Source: Planctomycetaceae bacterium (GTDB taxonomy: Bacteria; Planctomycetota; Planctomycetia; Pirellulales; Thermoguttaceae). From it: a DNA stretch of 42,357 nt. A program made the position numbers and the translations under genes. The notes under the pieces are model-generated. The model had not been told where the DNA came from. It ran no database searches and worked only from the letters and a program-made list of their open reading frames with translations. Where the stretch lies: NCBI GenBank assembly GCA_009778035.1, contig WRKP01000021.1, forward strand, positions 1-42,357, in the 5' to 3' direction. Shown here in pieces: positions 34,331-42,357 of this stretch (position 1 is its first letter; each line of letters opens with the position of its first letter).

Positions 34331-35635
34331 ATGGATAATAGCAGTAACAGCGGTATTATTAGTTATACCGAACAGGAAAGACCCCGATCGTCGCGAGTTT
34401 CGCAGGCACTCATCATCACCGCCGCTACGGTCATCATCTTGGGAGGTATCCAATTCGCCAGCGGACTCGTCGGTCCCATGTTGCTCGCCCTTTTCATTGC
34501 CGTCATCCTCCTCGTGCCGCTTCGCTGGCTCCAAACACGCGGTTGCCCCAACTTTTTGGCCTATCCCATCGTGCTGTTTTGCACCGTCGCACTCTTCGTC
34601 AGCGTAACCTTTTTTGTCGGACAGTCCCTGAACGACTTCATTGTCAAAATTCCCGACTACCGAGACAAATTTGTCGAAAAATATGCCGACCTCGAAGCAC
34701 AGGTTCAGCGATACATCGACCGCCTCGTCATAGGCGAAATCCCCTTCGACAACATCTCGGAAGAGCCTGCTGATGAACCGGCAATTGCCAGCCCGGCGGC
34801 CAATGAACCCGATATTCCAGCACAGGAACCATCATCGGGCAGTCCGGCTGGTGCGGAAACAACGGACGAGGATGCTGAAGCCGAAAAAATGCCTATTGAC
34901 AGCACTCTGCCGGTTCCGATTGAAGAAGTGTTTGAGCGTATCGGCGTCATCGAACAGAAAGATCAGTTGCCCACCTCGCTTGACCCTTCAGTCATTGCGT
35001 TTTGGCTTGCACGAATAATGCACTACCTTCAGGGGATGCTCGGCGGGGCGTTCCTCGTTCTGCTTTTTACGATATTTATGCTGTTTGAGGCGGCACACTT
35101 TCCCAAAAAGGTGAACCGTGCATTCGGAACGGACGGGCCCATCAATTTTGGGCATTTTCATCATATTGCCGAGGAAATCCGGCGGTATCTGTTTTTGAAG
35201 ACATTGTCCAATTTGATGTCCGCGACTGCGGCGATGGCCGTCTATTTCGCCTTTGGCGTACCGGGCGCACTTTTTTGGGGAATTGTTGCGTTTTTCATGT
35301 ATTACATCCCGAATCTTGGCGGGACGATCGCGGCAGTGATTCCGGGCATATTGATTTTTGTGGCGGCGGACATTTCGACCGTGTTGCTCTATGCCGTGTG
35401 CCTGCTGACGGTGGAATGTGCGATTGCCTACGGAATCGAGCCGAAACTGCTGGGGCATGGCTTACGGCTTTCAACGCTGGTGATTATATTGTCGCTATTT
35501 TTCTGGGGCTTTTTATTGGGGCCTATTGGGTTATTTCTAGCGGCCCCGCTCACGGTGATGGCGAAGATCATATTGCAAGCATTTCCCGAAACTCGTTGGA
35601 TTTCCGTGTTTTTGGACGGCGGTCGGGAAAAATAA
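34331..35635 (+). CDS. AI-2E family transporter / PerM-like permease
   Basis: A 434-residue inner-membrane protein of the AI-2E (formerly UPF0118) family, which includes a quorum-signal exporter and sodium/proton antiporters. About eight hydrophobic segments are visible: three near residues 25-100, then from about 240 to 415, including the conserved LVECAIAYGIEPKLLGHGLRLSTLVII and LGPIGLFLAAPLTVM. A stretch of about 60 residues between (about 145-205) is unusually acidic and rich in Pro, Ala and Glu and is not typical of the family; it should be extracytoplasmic or a flexible loop. The transported substrate is unknown. Confidence 0.85.
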   Translation: MDNSSNSGIISYTEQERPRSSRVSQALIITAATVIILGGIQFASGLVGPMLLALFIAVILLVPLRWLQTRGCPNFLAYPIVLFCTVALFVSVTFFVGQSLNDFIVKIPDYRDKFVEKYADLEAQVQRYIDRLVIGEIPFDNISEEPADEPAIASPAANEPDIPAQEPSSGSPAGAETTDEDAEAEKMPIDSTLPVPIEEVFERIGVIEQKDQLPTSLDPSVIAFWLARIMHYLQGMLGGAFLVLLFTIFMLFEAAHFPKKVNRAFGTDGPINFGHFHHIAEEIRRYLFLKTLSNLMSATAAMAVYFAFGVPGALFWGIVAFFMYYIPNLGGTIAAVIPGILIFVAADISTVLLYAVCLLTVECAIAYGIEPKLLGHGLRLSTLVIILSLFFWGFLLGPIGLFLAAPLTVMAKIILQAFPETRWISVFLDGGREK

Positions 35636-35637
35636 TC

Positions 35638-35695
35638 ATTGATAGGGGATCATTGATAAGGGATCATTGATGGAGCAAGAGCCCTCCGCTCTTGC
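35638..35695. terminator. Direct repeats and hairpin between convergent genes
   Basis: Two and a half copies of TGATARGGGATCAT (35638-35668) are followed by a perfect 8-bp stem, GCAAGAGC-CCTCC-GCTCTTGC (35675-35695). The place between two convergent genes fits a shared terminator, but no T-run follows on either strand. Confidence 0.35.
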
Positions 35696-35713
35696 GGCCT
35701 ACTTCTCGGCGGC

Positions 35714-36523
35714 CTACTCCTCGATGATGCTTTTCCAAGCAAAACGCGTCAGGAAACTTTCGGAAACGTTGGCTTCCATTTCCTCAAACAGCGTCCACGG
35801 GACCGTAAAGGACATAAATTCCTTGCCCAACGCCTTCCGCATATAAAACCGAGCGGAAATGTCCGTCAAGCCGACGATCGCGCGCGGTGCTGGTTGCTCC
35901 GATTCATGAAAGGGATAAAGAGCAAACGTCATGCAGCCGGCACCAAAGGGAATGCGGACATTGTCGTTTCCATGCCGGGCATAGTTGGCAAGCACCGTCA
36001 GGGCCGATAACTGGTCGGCATCAACAAGGAATGTAACCAGTTTGGCCTTTGCACCAGGCAACAGTTTTTCCAACGGTTGGATCACCATATATTGGCCTTC
36101 TGCTTCAACGTTCGGCATCGAATCGACGAATTCGGCTGCCAATTCCGGCGTTTTCAAGAAGCCTTCTCCTTCGGCGAATTCTTGCACGAACAATTTCGGG
36201 ACGCCGTGGGCTTTCATTTGTTCGATGGCGTGCTGGCCGTGTTCCCAATGTTCGTTGCCGGTTGAAAGGAAGCGTTCAAAACATTCTTTCCCGCCGGGAA
36301 ATAGGTCGGGATTGAAGCCGGCCCAGCCGAATCCCCAGGAGGCCCCGGGACAGGTACAACTTGTTGCGGAGAAGTAGACGGTTTCACCTTTTGCGGCTCG
36401 GGCGATGGGGAGCATCACGCACATCCCGCCAGCCTCTCGGCTGTCGGCGGGCGGACTTTGGGCGTAGTAAGCGGCAAGTGGGGGAAAGCGAAGCGAAACG
36501 GCCTCGGCGATTGCTGATTTCAT
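35714..36523 (-). CDS. DUF169 family protein
   Basis: A 269-residue cytoplasmic protein of the DUF169 family. Conserved-looking parts: the Cys-rich segment SATSCTCPGASWGFGWAG, PDLFPGGKECFERFL and, near the end, RIPFGAGCMTFALYPF. Three cysteines near residue 55 and one near 195 could bind a metal or cluster; that is inference. Two starts lie 6 nt apart; AAGGA directly abuts the ATG at 36529 and stands 6 nt before the ATG at 36523, so I chose 36523. A 13-bp palindrome lies just upstream. Confidence 0.7.
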   Translation of the reverse strand: MKSAIAEAVSLRFPPLAAYYAQSPPADSREAGGMCVMLPIARAAKGETVYFSATSCTCPGASWGFGWAGFNPDLFPGGKECFERFLSTGNEHWEHGQHAIEQMKAHGVPKLFVQEFAEGEGFLKTPELAAEFVDSMPNVEAEGQYMVIQPLEKLLPGAKAKLVTFLVDADQLSALTVLANYARHGNDNVRIPFGAGCMTFALYPFHESEQPAPRAIVGLTDISARFYMRKALGKEFMSFTVPWTLFEEMEANVSESFLTRFAWKSIIEE

Positions 36524-36544
36524 AAACATTCCTTTTTAGCATAC

Positions 36545-36557
36545 AGTATGGCATACT
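36545..36557. promoter_or_regulatory. Candidate operator palindrome
   Basis: AGTATGGCATACT is a perfect odd-length palindrome around 36551, overlapping a likely -10 (TATGCT) of the DUF169 gene, in the gap between two divergent genes. It may bind a dimeric repressor. Confidence 0.35.
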
Positions 36558-36594
36558 ATGGCGTGATTGCAAGCGGAGGGAGCGCCGTTTCCGA

Positions 36595-36622
36595 TTGCGG
36601 CCCGAGAACGTTATGCTACAAT
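36595..36622 (+). promoter_or_regulatory. Promoter of the 36671 gene
   Basis: TTGCGG (36595-36600) and TACAAT (36617-36622) are spaced by 16 nt. The leader would be about 42 nt. Confidence 0.45.
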
Positions 36623-36670
36623 GAGACTGGGTGGTTTTGGCATAAAATTCACCAACAGAAACAAAATGCA

Positions 36671-37498
36671 ATGAAAACTTCTTGGATAACACCTTTTATA
36701 ACGGGCATTCTTGTCGCAACAGTTGCCTTTGTGGTGCATTGGATTTTGGGCGATTGGGGCATCCGATCGTCAAGCAGTTCTACTGCCGCGATTGGTTACT
36801 TGTTCCTGCCGTTTACATCCATCATTGGGTCGATTCCGTTTTTTGCATTCGGTTTTTGCGCTCATTACGCCGTAGTGAAACTCCGCCAACGGGCACGCAT
36901 CGGCTATTTTTTCGCAACAGTTGCCGGCGTGCTGGCAACACTTTTCATCGGCATATCAATCTATAACGTAACACTTTGGACAGCAGTGGACAGGGTCCGA
37001 ACTATGCCGCAAGCCCAGCACGAAGCATTTCTCCAAGATTCATTTTGGCGAACGAACAAGTACGTTTTGGGTGCGCTACTGGAACATCCTGAACTTTCTG
37101 CGGAATCGCTCTATCGGATCGCAACGATTCCTTCGCCCGACTTGCATCAACGATTTTATGCACTACCTCCAATCATGGGTAAAAACACCCGGGGACTTGC
37201 CGTGATGCGTCTCGTGGTTTTGCATCCCAACGTTGATGAGCGAGCCTTGATTGAATTGGCGAAGAGTCCTGACCTGTATGTGCAGGGACAGGTGGCGGGG
37301 AACTCCAAAACCCCTGAGGAAATTCTACGGCACTTTTATACGATGCCGAGCAGAAACTATTTGATTGACTGGGGATTAGCCGAGAATCCGAACACTCCGG
37401 CGGACATATTGCACGAACTCGCGAAATCACACAATGAATACACTCGCCGCTCTGCGGAGAGAAATCTCGGCACTGTCGAAGAAGATTTGGAAGAGTAG
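36671..37498 (+). CDS. Membrane protein with LRV/HEAT-like repeat tail
   Basis: A 275-residue protein. Three hydrophobic segments lie in residues about 7-110 (FITGILVATVAFVVHWIL, FTSIIGSIPFFAFGFCAHYA, YFFATVAGVLATLFIGISIY). The soluble tail repeats a helical motif: HPELSAESLYRIA, HPNVDERALIELAKSPDLYV, NSKTPEEILRHFYTM and NPNTPADILHELAKSHNEYT. The N-x-x-T-P-x-x-I-L-x-x-L-A pattern is that of leucine-rich-repeat variant proteins, used for protein binding. The function is unknown. The start at 36671 is chosen because the first membrane helix follows directly; an upstream frame from 36548 covers the promoter. Confidence 0.7.
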   Translation: MKTSWITPFITGILVATVAFVVHWILGDWGIRSSSSSTAAIGYLFLPFTSIIGSIPFFAFGFCAHYAVVKLRQRARIGYFFATVAGVLATLFIGISIYNVTLWTAVDRVRTMPQAQHEAFLQDSFWRTNKYVLGALLEHPELSAESLYRIATIPSPDLHQRFYALPPIMGKNTRGLAVMRLVVLHPNVDERALIELAKSPDLYVQGQVAGNSKTPEEILRHFYTMPSRNYLIDWGLAENPNTPADILHELAKSHNEYTRRSAERNLGTVEEDLEE

Positions 37499-37733
37499 AT
37501 AGATATTCCGCTGGAGTGCTGGCTGGATGATGCTGCTATTGCGTTCTTAAGCAAGGGTACCTTGTGAATAGAATTGATCAGATGGACTGCGAGATGTTCA
37601 TTGCAAAACTGCGATCTGCCGCCGAACTGATCGAAGTCCATTCCGTTGTCGATGTTTGCAGCGATCCAAAGGATAATTTCTTTCATACTGACAGGCGTTG
37701 TTGCCTAAAATGGCTCAAAATGCCAGGGCGTGT
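37499..37733. other. Gap with no recognisable gene
   Basis: Low-complexity composition between the membrane protein gene and the transposase remnant. The frame at 37564-37791 is a plus-strand shadow of that remnant. The stretch CAGGGCGTGTTTACTC (about 37725-37740) may be the worn end of the insertion sequence. Confidence 0.35.
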
Positions 37734-37910
37734 TTACTCTAAATTTATCAGCGTAACGGCAATGCTTGCGATGGCAACGAAGGCATTGTAGGTTTCATCG
37801 AGTTTGTCATGCCGAGTGAACGATCGCCGGAACTGCTTGGTATTGAAGAAGTTGCTCCCTACAGCACAACGCTGTTTATGCAGATTCTTACTGTGCCACC
37901 ACGGTTTGAT
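37734..37910 (-). pseudogene. C-terminal remnant of an IS5-type transposase
   Basis: On the minus strand the frame closes at TAA (37736-37734) and reads, in order, HKQRCAVGSNFFNTKQFRRS, TRHDKLDETYNAFVAIASIA and VTLINL. This matches the C-terminal end of IS5-family transposases (K-Q-R-x-x-V, F-x-x-x-K-x-F-R-R, T-R-x-D-K-L). The rest of the gene and a complete end are missing, so it is an inactive fragment. Confidence 0.65.
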
Positions 37911-37972
37911 ACGAATATGATCTACTACTCTCGCATGATGACAACCGGTATGGGAATATATGAAAATTCCGA

Positions 37973-38952
37973 TTGGTCGGATATCAAGTCGATGAATTCA
38001 CTGGATATCGAGTCGAGTTTGCAAGCAATCCGAATTTCTCCGACAGCACTACATGGAACGTTCCTGGCGGCAATGATACAACCACAATTGATATTATCAG
38101 CCTCACTATGGGACAACAAGACCACATCCGCATCATTGCCATTGGTGCTGGCAGTTATACCGTTCGTTAGTATCAGATTGTACGGTATATGAAATCACAT
38201 ATACCGCACGCGGTGAATCGCATAGACTAACTGTTTTGCGTTCGGCTGACACTGTAACTATCGGCGGCTTGGATGCTGGCACACGTTACGCATTTACTAT
38301 CGTTGCCAAAAATGCGGACGGTAAGGATACAATTACGGCCAGAAACGGCAAGGAAAATCTTGCTACTTCTACTATCAGGGCAACGACGCAAGGTTTCACA
38401 GCTGCCCGTGCTGTGCCGTTCCTCAAACGGGCGTCGGCAACACCGGATACGGTATCGCTTTAATGGCGAGTACCAACTGCGAGAATGCCAGCGGGTACGA
38501 CAATCAGTTATGTAGTAGAAGTTTTTCATGACACAAGACGAACGCAGCCTGTTACGCATGCTGAAATAGGAGAAGTAGTAGGAACTACTGTAACTATAAC
38601 GAATTTATCTCCGAACACGCGTTATACATTCGTCGTGCGAGCATTGGCAACAGTGCCTGGCTTGAATGGTGTGCATTCAGAAACCTTCGATTTGATTTCG
38701 GCAAACCGAATTATCAACGTCAGGACGGCAAGGTAAGACTGGCTTCCTGTTCATCAAGTGCCGAATACAAGGTGTGGACGGCCTTATGATTAAATCCCTT
38801 GGCCAAATCAATAAACATTTGGCAAGGGATCTTATTTTCCGGTTCGCAGGGAACCCAGCAACAATGGCGAAGTGGCTTGGATTATTGCAGTTTGAACTAC
38901 ACGCTCAACTTTGTCGAGTTGCCGATGGTGAAGGCAAGGCGAATTTTATATC
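37973..38952 (+). pseudogene. Broken fibronectin-III-like coding sequence
   Basis: Three short frames in different phases read like parts of one protein with fibronectin type III domains: YRVEFASNPNFSDSTTW with IRIIAIGAGSYTV (about 37985-38170), VTIGGLDAGTRYAFTIVAKN (38250-38310) and VTITNLSPNTRYTFVVRALA (38590-38650). The NLSPNTRYTF-type pattern is the classic end of such a domain. Stops and frame changes between them show decay, or several sequencing errors. After 38740 a further out-of-frame stretch (CSLNYTLNFVELP, near 38888) may be its tail. Large secreted proteins with such domains are common in Planctomycetes. Confidence 0.55.
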
Positions 38953-40323
38953 TCACCATTCATCATCGTCATCACTAAACGAACCTGTCGGAATCATTTG
39001 GATGTCGCCACTCGGTCTGGCAACGCCAGTATTTAACAGCGTACCGTCTTCGCCTCTGATCTGACTTTGCGTACTACGAATCGGTTGAATCAACGTCGCA
39101 TTCATCATTTCCGTTGCAAGATCAGTCGCCGCTTGAGTAACGGTTGGATTATACACCACTACTGCATAGTACCAAACATTATCCTTGTCCCGGAACGTTC
39201 GTGGTGCAAGTCCTGGCGGCAATACGCCTCTACGGATACTCTGCGTCGTCGCAAGCGTCGATATCCTTGTCAATGTTTCCGTTTTACGTTCCGCCAATCT
39301 TTTAATCCCTTCCGGCGATTGATCCGCAGTTGCATCATTGCCGAAAACATCCTCAAAATCTTTTAGTGCATTTATGTGTCTTTCGCTCATCCTATTCGCC
39401 CAAATAACGGCATCACCATTTAGCATTCCAGACAAAGAATCCAACGCGCGTGCCTCTGCAATCCTGCGTGCATTATTCATCAAAGTAGCCCGCATTGCCG
39501 GGTCTCTGTCATCTGCAATTAAAGCACTACCATAACCAACAAAACTAACATCGCCCGATTCTGTCATAATCGCACGAGCACCGGCAGGAAGTGCAATGCC
39601 TCTTTGTATTTCATCAAACACTTGCGTTAAACCTGTCCTCAAATCGGCAGATTCGATAACCGCAGGGACAGGACGGGAAAATCTACCCAATGATCTACCA
39701 TTGACAGAAATTGTTACGCTGATTGACGAATCTTCAGGGATGTTCTCCACGCGGCGCACTTCATAGCCACGAATAAAACCCTCGACACGTTGGCGGATAA
39801 TTTCTTCCATGTCCGTCTCGCTATTCTTGAGCGTATCATCGTTGCCGACAATGATACTCATTGCTTCGACCAAGACAGTTTTACCTTCGTTGCTCAAGCC
39901 GTGAAATCCCTGTGTAAGATTTCTTTTGGCTTCCATAAACGCTTTGATATAAGCATGTCGCATAGCAAGACAAATGGCATCGGGATTCCTCGCAGTGGTT
40001 GCATACGATGCACGTCCCGTAGCAATGGCACCTACTCCACCCTGCTTTGAGGTAATCAACTTAAATGCGGGTTCATCCTGATTATAGCCGGATTCTTTGA
40101 CGGTCAATTCAGTTGCCTTATTTGCAGCATCCTGCATTGTAGCAGCAGTTACGACATCACCGCTTACGCTAATTTCATTAGGAGCCGCAATCTGTGTATT
40201 GCCACCTTGCGTCTCGGTAAGGAAATCGTCGGCACTCAACGCACCAGATGCATCTTGCGCATACGTAGATGAAGCCGTAAGCAATAAAGCGGTTATGGCA
40301 GTAGTAAAAAGTATTTTTCTCAT
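38953..40323 (-). CDS. Exported protein of unknown family
   Basis: A 456-residue protein with a signal peptide (residues 1-22, ending TYAQ). A first region (about residues 110-215) has AMRHAYIKAFMEAKRNLTQG, a long helix with DMEEIIRQRVEGFIRGYEV and strand VTISVNG; this arrangement recalls the LPP20/FlgT-N type of exported domains, where an Ala-rich helix is followed by a G-F/Y-V turn and strands. A second region (about 265-350) again has an Ala/Arg-rich helix. The C-terminus is acidic (SDDDDEW). The ATG has an AAAGGAT ribosome site. It is the last gene of a minus-strand operon with the two genes upstream, 32 nt apart. Confidence 0.6.
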   Translation of the reverse strand: MRKILFTTAITALLLTASSTYAQDASGALSADDFLTETQGGNTQIAAPNEISVSGDVVTAATMQDAANKATELTVKESGYNQDEPAFKLITSKQGGVGAIATGRASYATTARNPDAICLAMRHAYIKAFMEAKRNLTQGFHGLSNEGKTVLVEAMSIIVGNDDTLKNSETDMEEIIRQRVEGFIRGYEVRRVENIPEDSSISVTISVNGRSLGRFSRPVPAVIESADLRTGLTQVFDEIQRGIALPAGARAIMTESGDVSFVGYGSALIADDRDPAMRATLMNNARRIAEARALDSLSGMLNGDAVIWANRMSERHINALKDFEDVFGNDATADQSPEGIKRLAERKTETLTRISTLATTQSIRRGVLPPGLAPRTFRDKDNVWYYAVVVYNPTVTQAATDLATEMMNATLIQPIRSTQSQIRGEDGTLLNTGVARPSGDIQMIPTGSFSDDDDEW

Positions 40324-40355
40324 AAGTTTTATCCTTTCATAAAAGGGGTTAATGG

Positions 40356-41273
40356 TTATCTCGTTGGGGATGTTCCCGAAAATTCGTTCAACAGTTTTTC
40401 AAACACTTGTTCGGCAGTCATACTATGCTCAAACATATCAAGCCGGTCTATCTCTGTTTGCAATGCTTGCGTTAATCTCTGAAATTCGTTATGCTCACCG
40501 GTGGTAGTAATAGCAACCAGTCGGCGGAATGATACTATATCTTCCGTATGTCCTGTAATCAAACGATTAACAATTTTTTCGGCATCAACCGGTCTCTCCA
40601 TACCAACAAAGCAGTGAAGCACATCAAAAAGTTGTTCACGACCAAACAGTTCTGCTTGTCGCAGTTCCAGCAATCGCAGGAGTGCTTCCTCAAATTTGTC
40701 CTCGGCAATCAGTCGTTTTGCCTGATAGTGGACGACTTTGCGATAGGCAGACCGCACTGCATCTATCCGATCTTGCGAAGTCATTACGGCTACTATTCTA
40801 CTTCGGTCAGCAACGACAATTCCAACAATTTGGTTTCCTATAATGAATGTTTCATTTATATTGTATGCAATACTTCCCCGCACGCTGAACGATTCATTTG
40901 CCTTGGCAACTGCTTCGCGCAGCGAAGTAGCATCGGTCAAGCCGGTAGCGGCATACTTATCGAGCAGCACTTTGGCAAAGAGCATTTCTCTTGCCGCAGT
41001 CAGTTCGGCAGTAATACGAAACAGACGGACATCGCCATTTCGCAGATCCCGATCACTGAAAGGTACAACGCTGATACCAAAAATGTGAATTTCATCGGCT
41101 CCCGACCAACGGTTTGATTCGGGATGCCTATTCAGGGTTTCGAGCATTGCTTCTTTTAGTGCTGGCGTTCTGATTTGTTCGGCAACAACTTTAGTGACGG
41201 TCTGCTGGTGCTGAGCCTCCACAGGTACTGCCGCGCAAATGATCAGGAATGGAAGTAGTAGTATGTAATGCAT
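40356..41273 (-). CDS. Exported protein of unknown family, middle gene of operon
   Basis: A 305-residue protein with a signal peptide (MHYILLLPFLIICAAVPVEA). The N-terminal half has helix-strand units; SLREAVAKANESFSVRGSIA again begins with an Ala-rich helix, and later IVAVMTSQDRIDAVRSAYRKVVH. The last 100 residues are helical and could form TPR-like hairpins (EDKFEEALLRLLELRQAEL and ERPVDAEKIVNRL). No family is recognised. The start at 41273 gives the cleanest signal peptide. Confidence 0.55.
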   Translation of the reverse strand: MHYILLLPFLIICAAVPVEAQHQQTVTKVVAEQIRTPALKEAMLETLNRHPESNRWSGADEIHIFGISVVPFSDRDLRNGDVRLFRITAELTAAREMLFAKVLLDKYAATGLTDATSLREAVAKANESFSVRGSIAYNINETFIIGNQIVGIVVADRSRIVAVMTSQDRIDAVRSAYRKVVHYQAKRLIAEDKFEEALLRLLELRQAELFGREQLFDVLHCFVGMERPVDAEKIVNRLITGHTEDIVSFRRLVAITTTGEHNEFQRLTQALQTEIDRLDMFEHSMTAEQVFEKLLNEFSGTSPTR

Positions 41274-41353
41274 GGGCACCATCGTTGTATTTCAGTTAAG
41301 TTGGTTTATGGAATGTCGGAAGTAAAAGGTTAAGCGAGTCTTTGGTTATTGCG

Positions 41354-42357
41354 TTATTGCCCGTGAAAGGAAAATCTTACGCTGTCGAGGTTGCGAAGTT
41401 GTTCCGGTGTCCAATCCAGTTCAACCGACATCTTGACCGAACGACCGTCACCGTGGAGTGGAATTCTGTTGAAGAAACGCCAGCCTCCCATCAGTGCAGA
41501 ACGATCTCTGCTATTGTAAAGTCGGTCTGTACCCCCAGAAAATAGCATAGGATAGATGAAGAAAAGTCTCGGTTCGCTACCGCTACCAATGTATGTGCTC
41601 ATAAGTTCAGAAATAACCCGTTCTTCGCGATAGAGTGTATTGCCAGCAACATCCTGGCTCTCTACCCTGACGAGCCACTCCTTCAAAGCTAAAGCCTGGA
41701 ATTCGGCGAACGTGTCATCATCAACAACAAAACCCTCTTGTGTTACTCCTGTAAGCGGAATATTGCGGTTTACCGAAAAAACGATTCCTGAACGACCGTT
41801 GGGTATGATGTTCAGCCGTTCTTCACTATTCACTCGGTTCATACTCACTATCCCATTATTATCCCTGGAACTATTGAAGCGTATTGTCTGCTGCCGCGTA
41901 GTGATTTGGAGTGTACTCAACACCTTACGTAAGGCATCAACAAATGCGTTGTATTGGGTTTGATCAACGAACACTTCAAATTCAATGATCGCCTTTCTTT
42001 TTGCCGCATCATAGTAGGGTTGCCTCGTTATTCTGGCACCATACAGCGATTCTGGGACTTTCGACTCGCGGAAAAACGCTGGGATCACTTGCCACATTTC
42101 CTTTTCCGACTCCATTGCCTGTATTTTTGTCAGTGCTTGTGCATAAAGACTCTCGCCATCAATGCGTTGCTCCATAACGTTCGTGCGGATCAATTCCCGA
42201 CTCACTTTTCCTCTCTGAACGGTAGCCCTGATTGTCACTTCTACCAATCCATCGTCATTTGTTTGGGCAATTCCAATCCGTTCGACACGTTCGATGAAAC
42301 CATCACTATGTACAAGGATTTCATCCCGGATCAGTTGCTCGTTTTGCACGAGCGTGT
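41354..42357 (-). CDS. Exported or periplasmic protein of unknown family, 5' end missing
   Basis: The frame is open to the window edge, so the N-terminus and any signal peptide lie outside. The visible 334 or so residues begin with QLIRDEILVHSDGFIERVER and VEVTIRATVQRG, the same helix, G-F-I turn and beta-strand pattern seen in the 40323 gene, and end with strands and a polar C-terminus (VRFSFHGQ). It lies 80 nt upstream of the 41273 gene. The function is unknown; the shared pattern suggests that the operon encodes related exported components. Confidence 0.55.
   Translation of the reverse strand, partial: TLVQNEQLIRDEILVHSDGFIERVERIGIAQTNDDGLVEVTIRATVQRGKVSRELIRTNVMEQRIDGESLYAQALTKIQAMESEKEMWQVIPAFFRESKVPESLYGARITRQPYYDAAKRKAIIEFEVFVDQTQYNAFVDALRKVLSTLQITTRQQTIRFNSSRDNNGIVSMNRVNSEERLNIIPNGRSGIVFSVNRNIPLTGVTQEGFVVDDDTFAEFQALALKEWLVRVESQDVAGNTLYREERVISELMSTYIGSGSEPRLFFIYPMLFSGGTDRLYNSRDRSALMGGWRFFNRIPLHGDGRSVKMSVELDWTPEQLRNLDSVRFSFHGQ

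Noticed and set aside
1-42357. CRISPR array, tRNA, rRNA or known riboswitch
   Set aside because: No regularly spaced direct repeats, no cloverleaf-like sequence and no recognisable riboswitch core were seen by eye; a covariance-model scan would be needed to exclude them fully.

Overview
The window looks like a planctomycete chromosome, most like the Pirellulales side of the phylum. The evidence is a DUF1559 pseudopilin-like protein with the typical N-terminal methylation motif (15645-16853), a neighbouring transthyretin-like lipoprotein, a formylglycine sulfatase, an FHA protein, a DUF2344 protein, secreted proteins of unknown family, and a flagellar cap protein far larger than usual. The assignment is inferred from gene content, not from a marker gene. 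No rRNA, tRNA or CRISPR array was seen.

Layout. 1-3250 is A/T-richer accessory DNA: an unrecognised membrane-anchored ORF, an orphan Rhs core tip fused to an unknown C-terminal domain, a probable DUF1080-type remnant and a secreted pentapeptide-like protein. 3300-5400 holds an FHA protein and hisC, with GC-rich palindromic repeats around them. 5377-14925 is a motility block: a methyl-accepting chemotaxis protein, a giant fliD of 1694 codons, a higB/higA-like toxin-antitoxin pair and fliS. 14961-16903 holds the lipoprotein and DUF1559 genes. 17123-25067 is mainly housekeeping: DUF2344, a small unknown gene, aroB, mutS, an orphan pstS and an orphan ptsI. 25108-29360 holds a sulfatase convergent with a double trypsin-like protease whose second domain has lost its catalytic triad. 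29424-34217 has ispH, a stand-alone coaC, an orphan cysA-like ATPase, a PEGA lipoprotein, acpP and fabG. 34331-37498 has an AI-2E family permease, a DUF169 protein and a membrane protein with a helical-repeat tail. 37500-38950 is a gene graveyard (IS5-type transposase tail, broken fibronectin-III-like coding sequence). 38953-42357 is a minus-strand operon of three exported proteins of unknown function, cut by the window edge.

Regulation. Nine genes (hisC, higB, mutS, the protease, ispH, coaC, cysA, fabG, AI-2E permease) have a sigma70-like -10 hexamer only 5-12 nt before the start codon, which predicts leaderless or nearly leaderless mRNAs. Only a minority (chemotaxis receptor, DUF1559 leader, DUF169, 17867 ORF, 40323 ORF) show a clear Shine-Dalgarno. 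The DUF1559 gene is preceded by a run of 12 G inside a short upstream reading frame that overlaps its GTG start; one more G would fuse the two frames, so it is a candidate phase-variable switch.

Repeats. Three dispersed palindromic families occur: A (core CCGACCGCCGGGCGG at 3307, 4102, 15503 and inside the protease gene at 28150), B (8131-8220 and 26571-26647) and C (22123-22226, 32951-33050 and a half copy near 23183). A separate 14-bp inverted repeat at 32819-32900 may mark a structured RNA.
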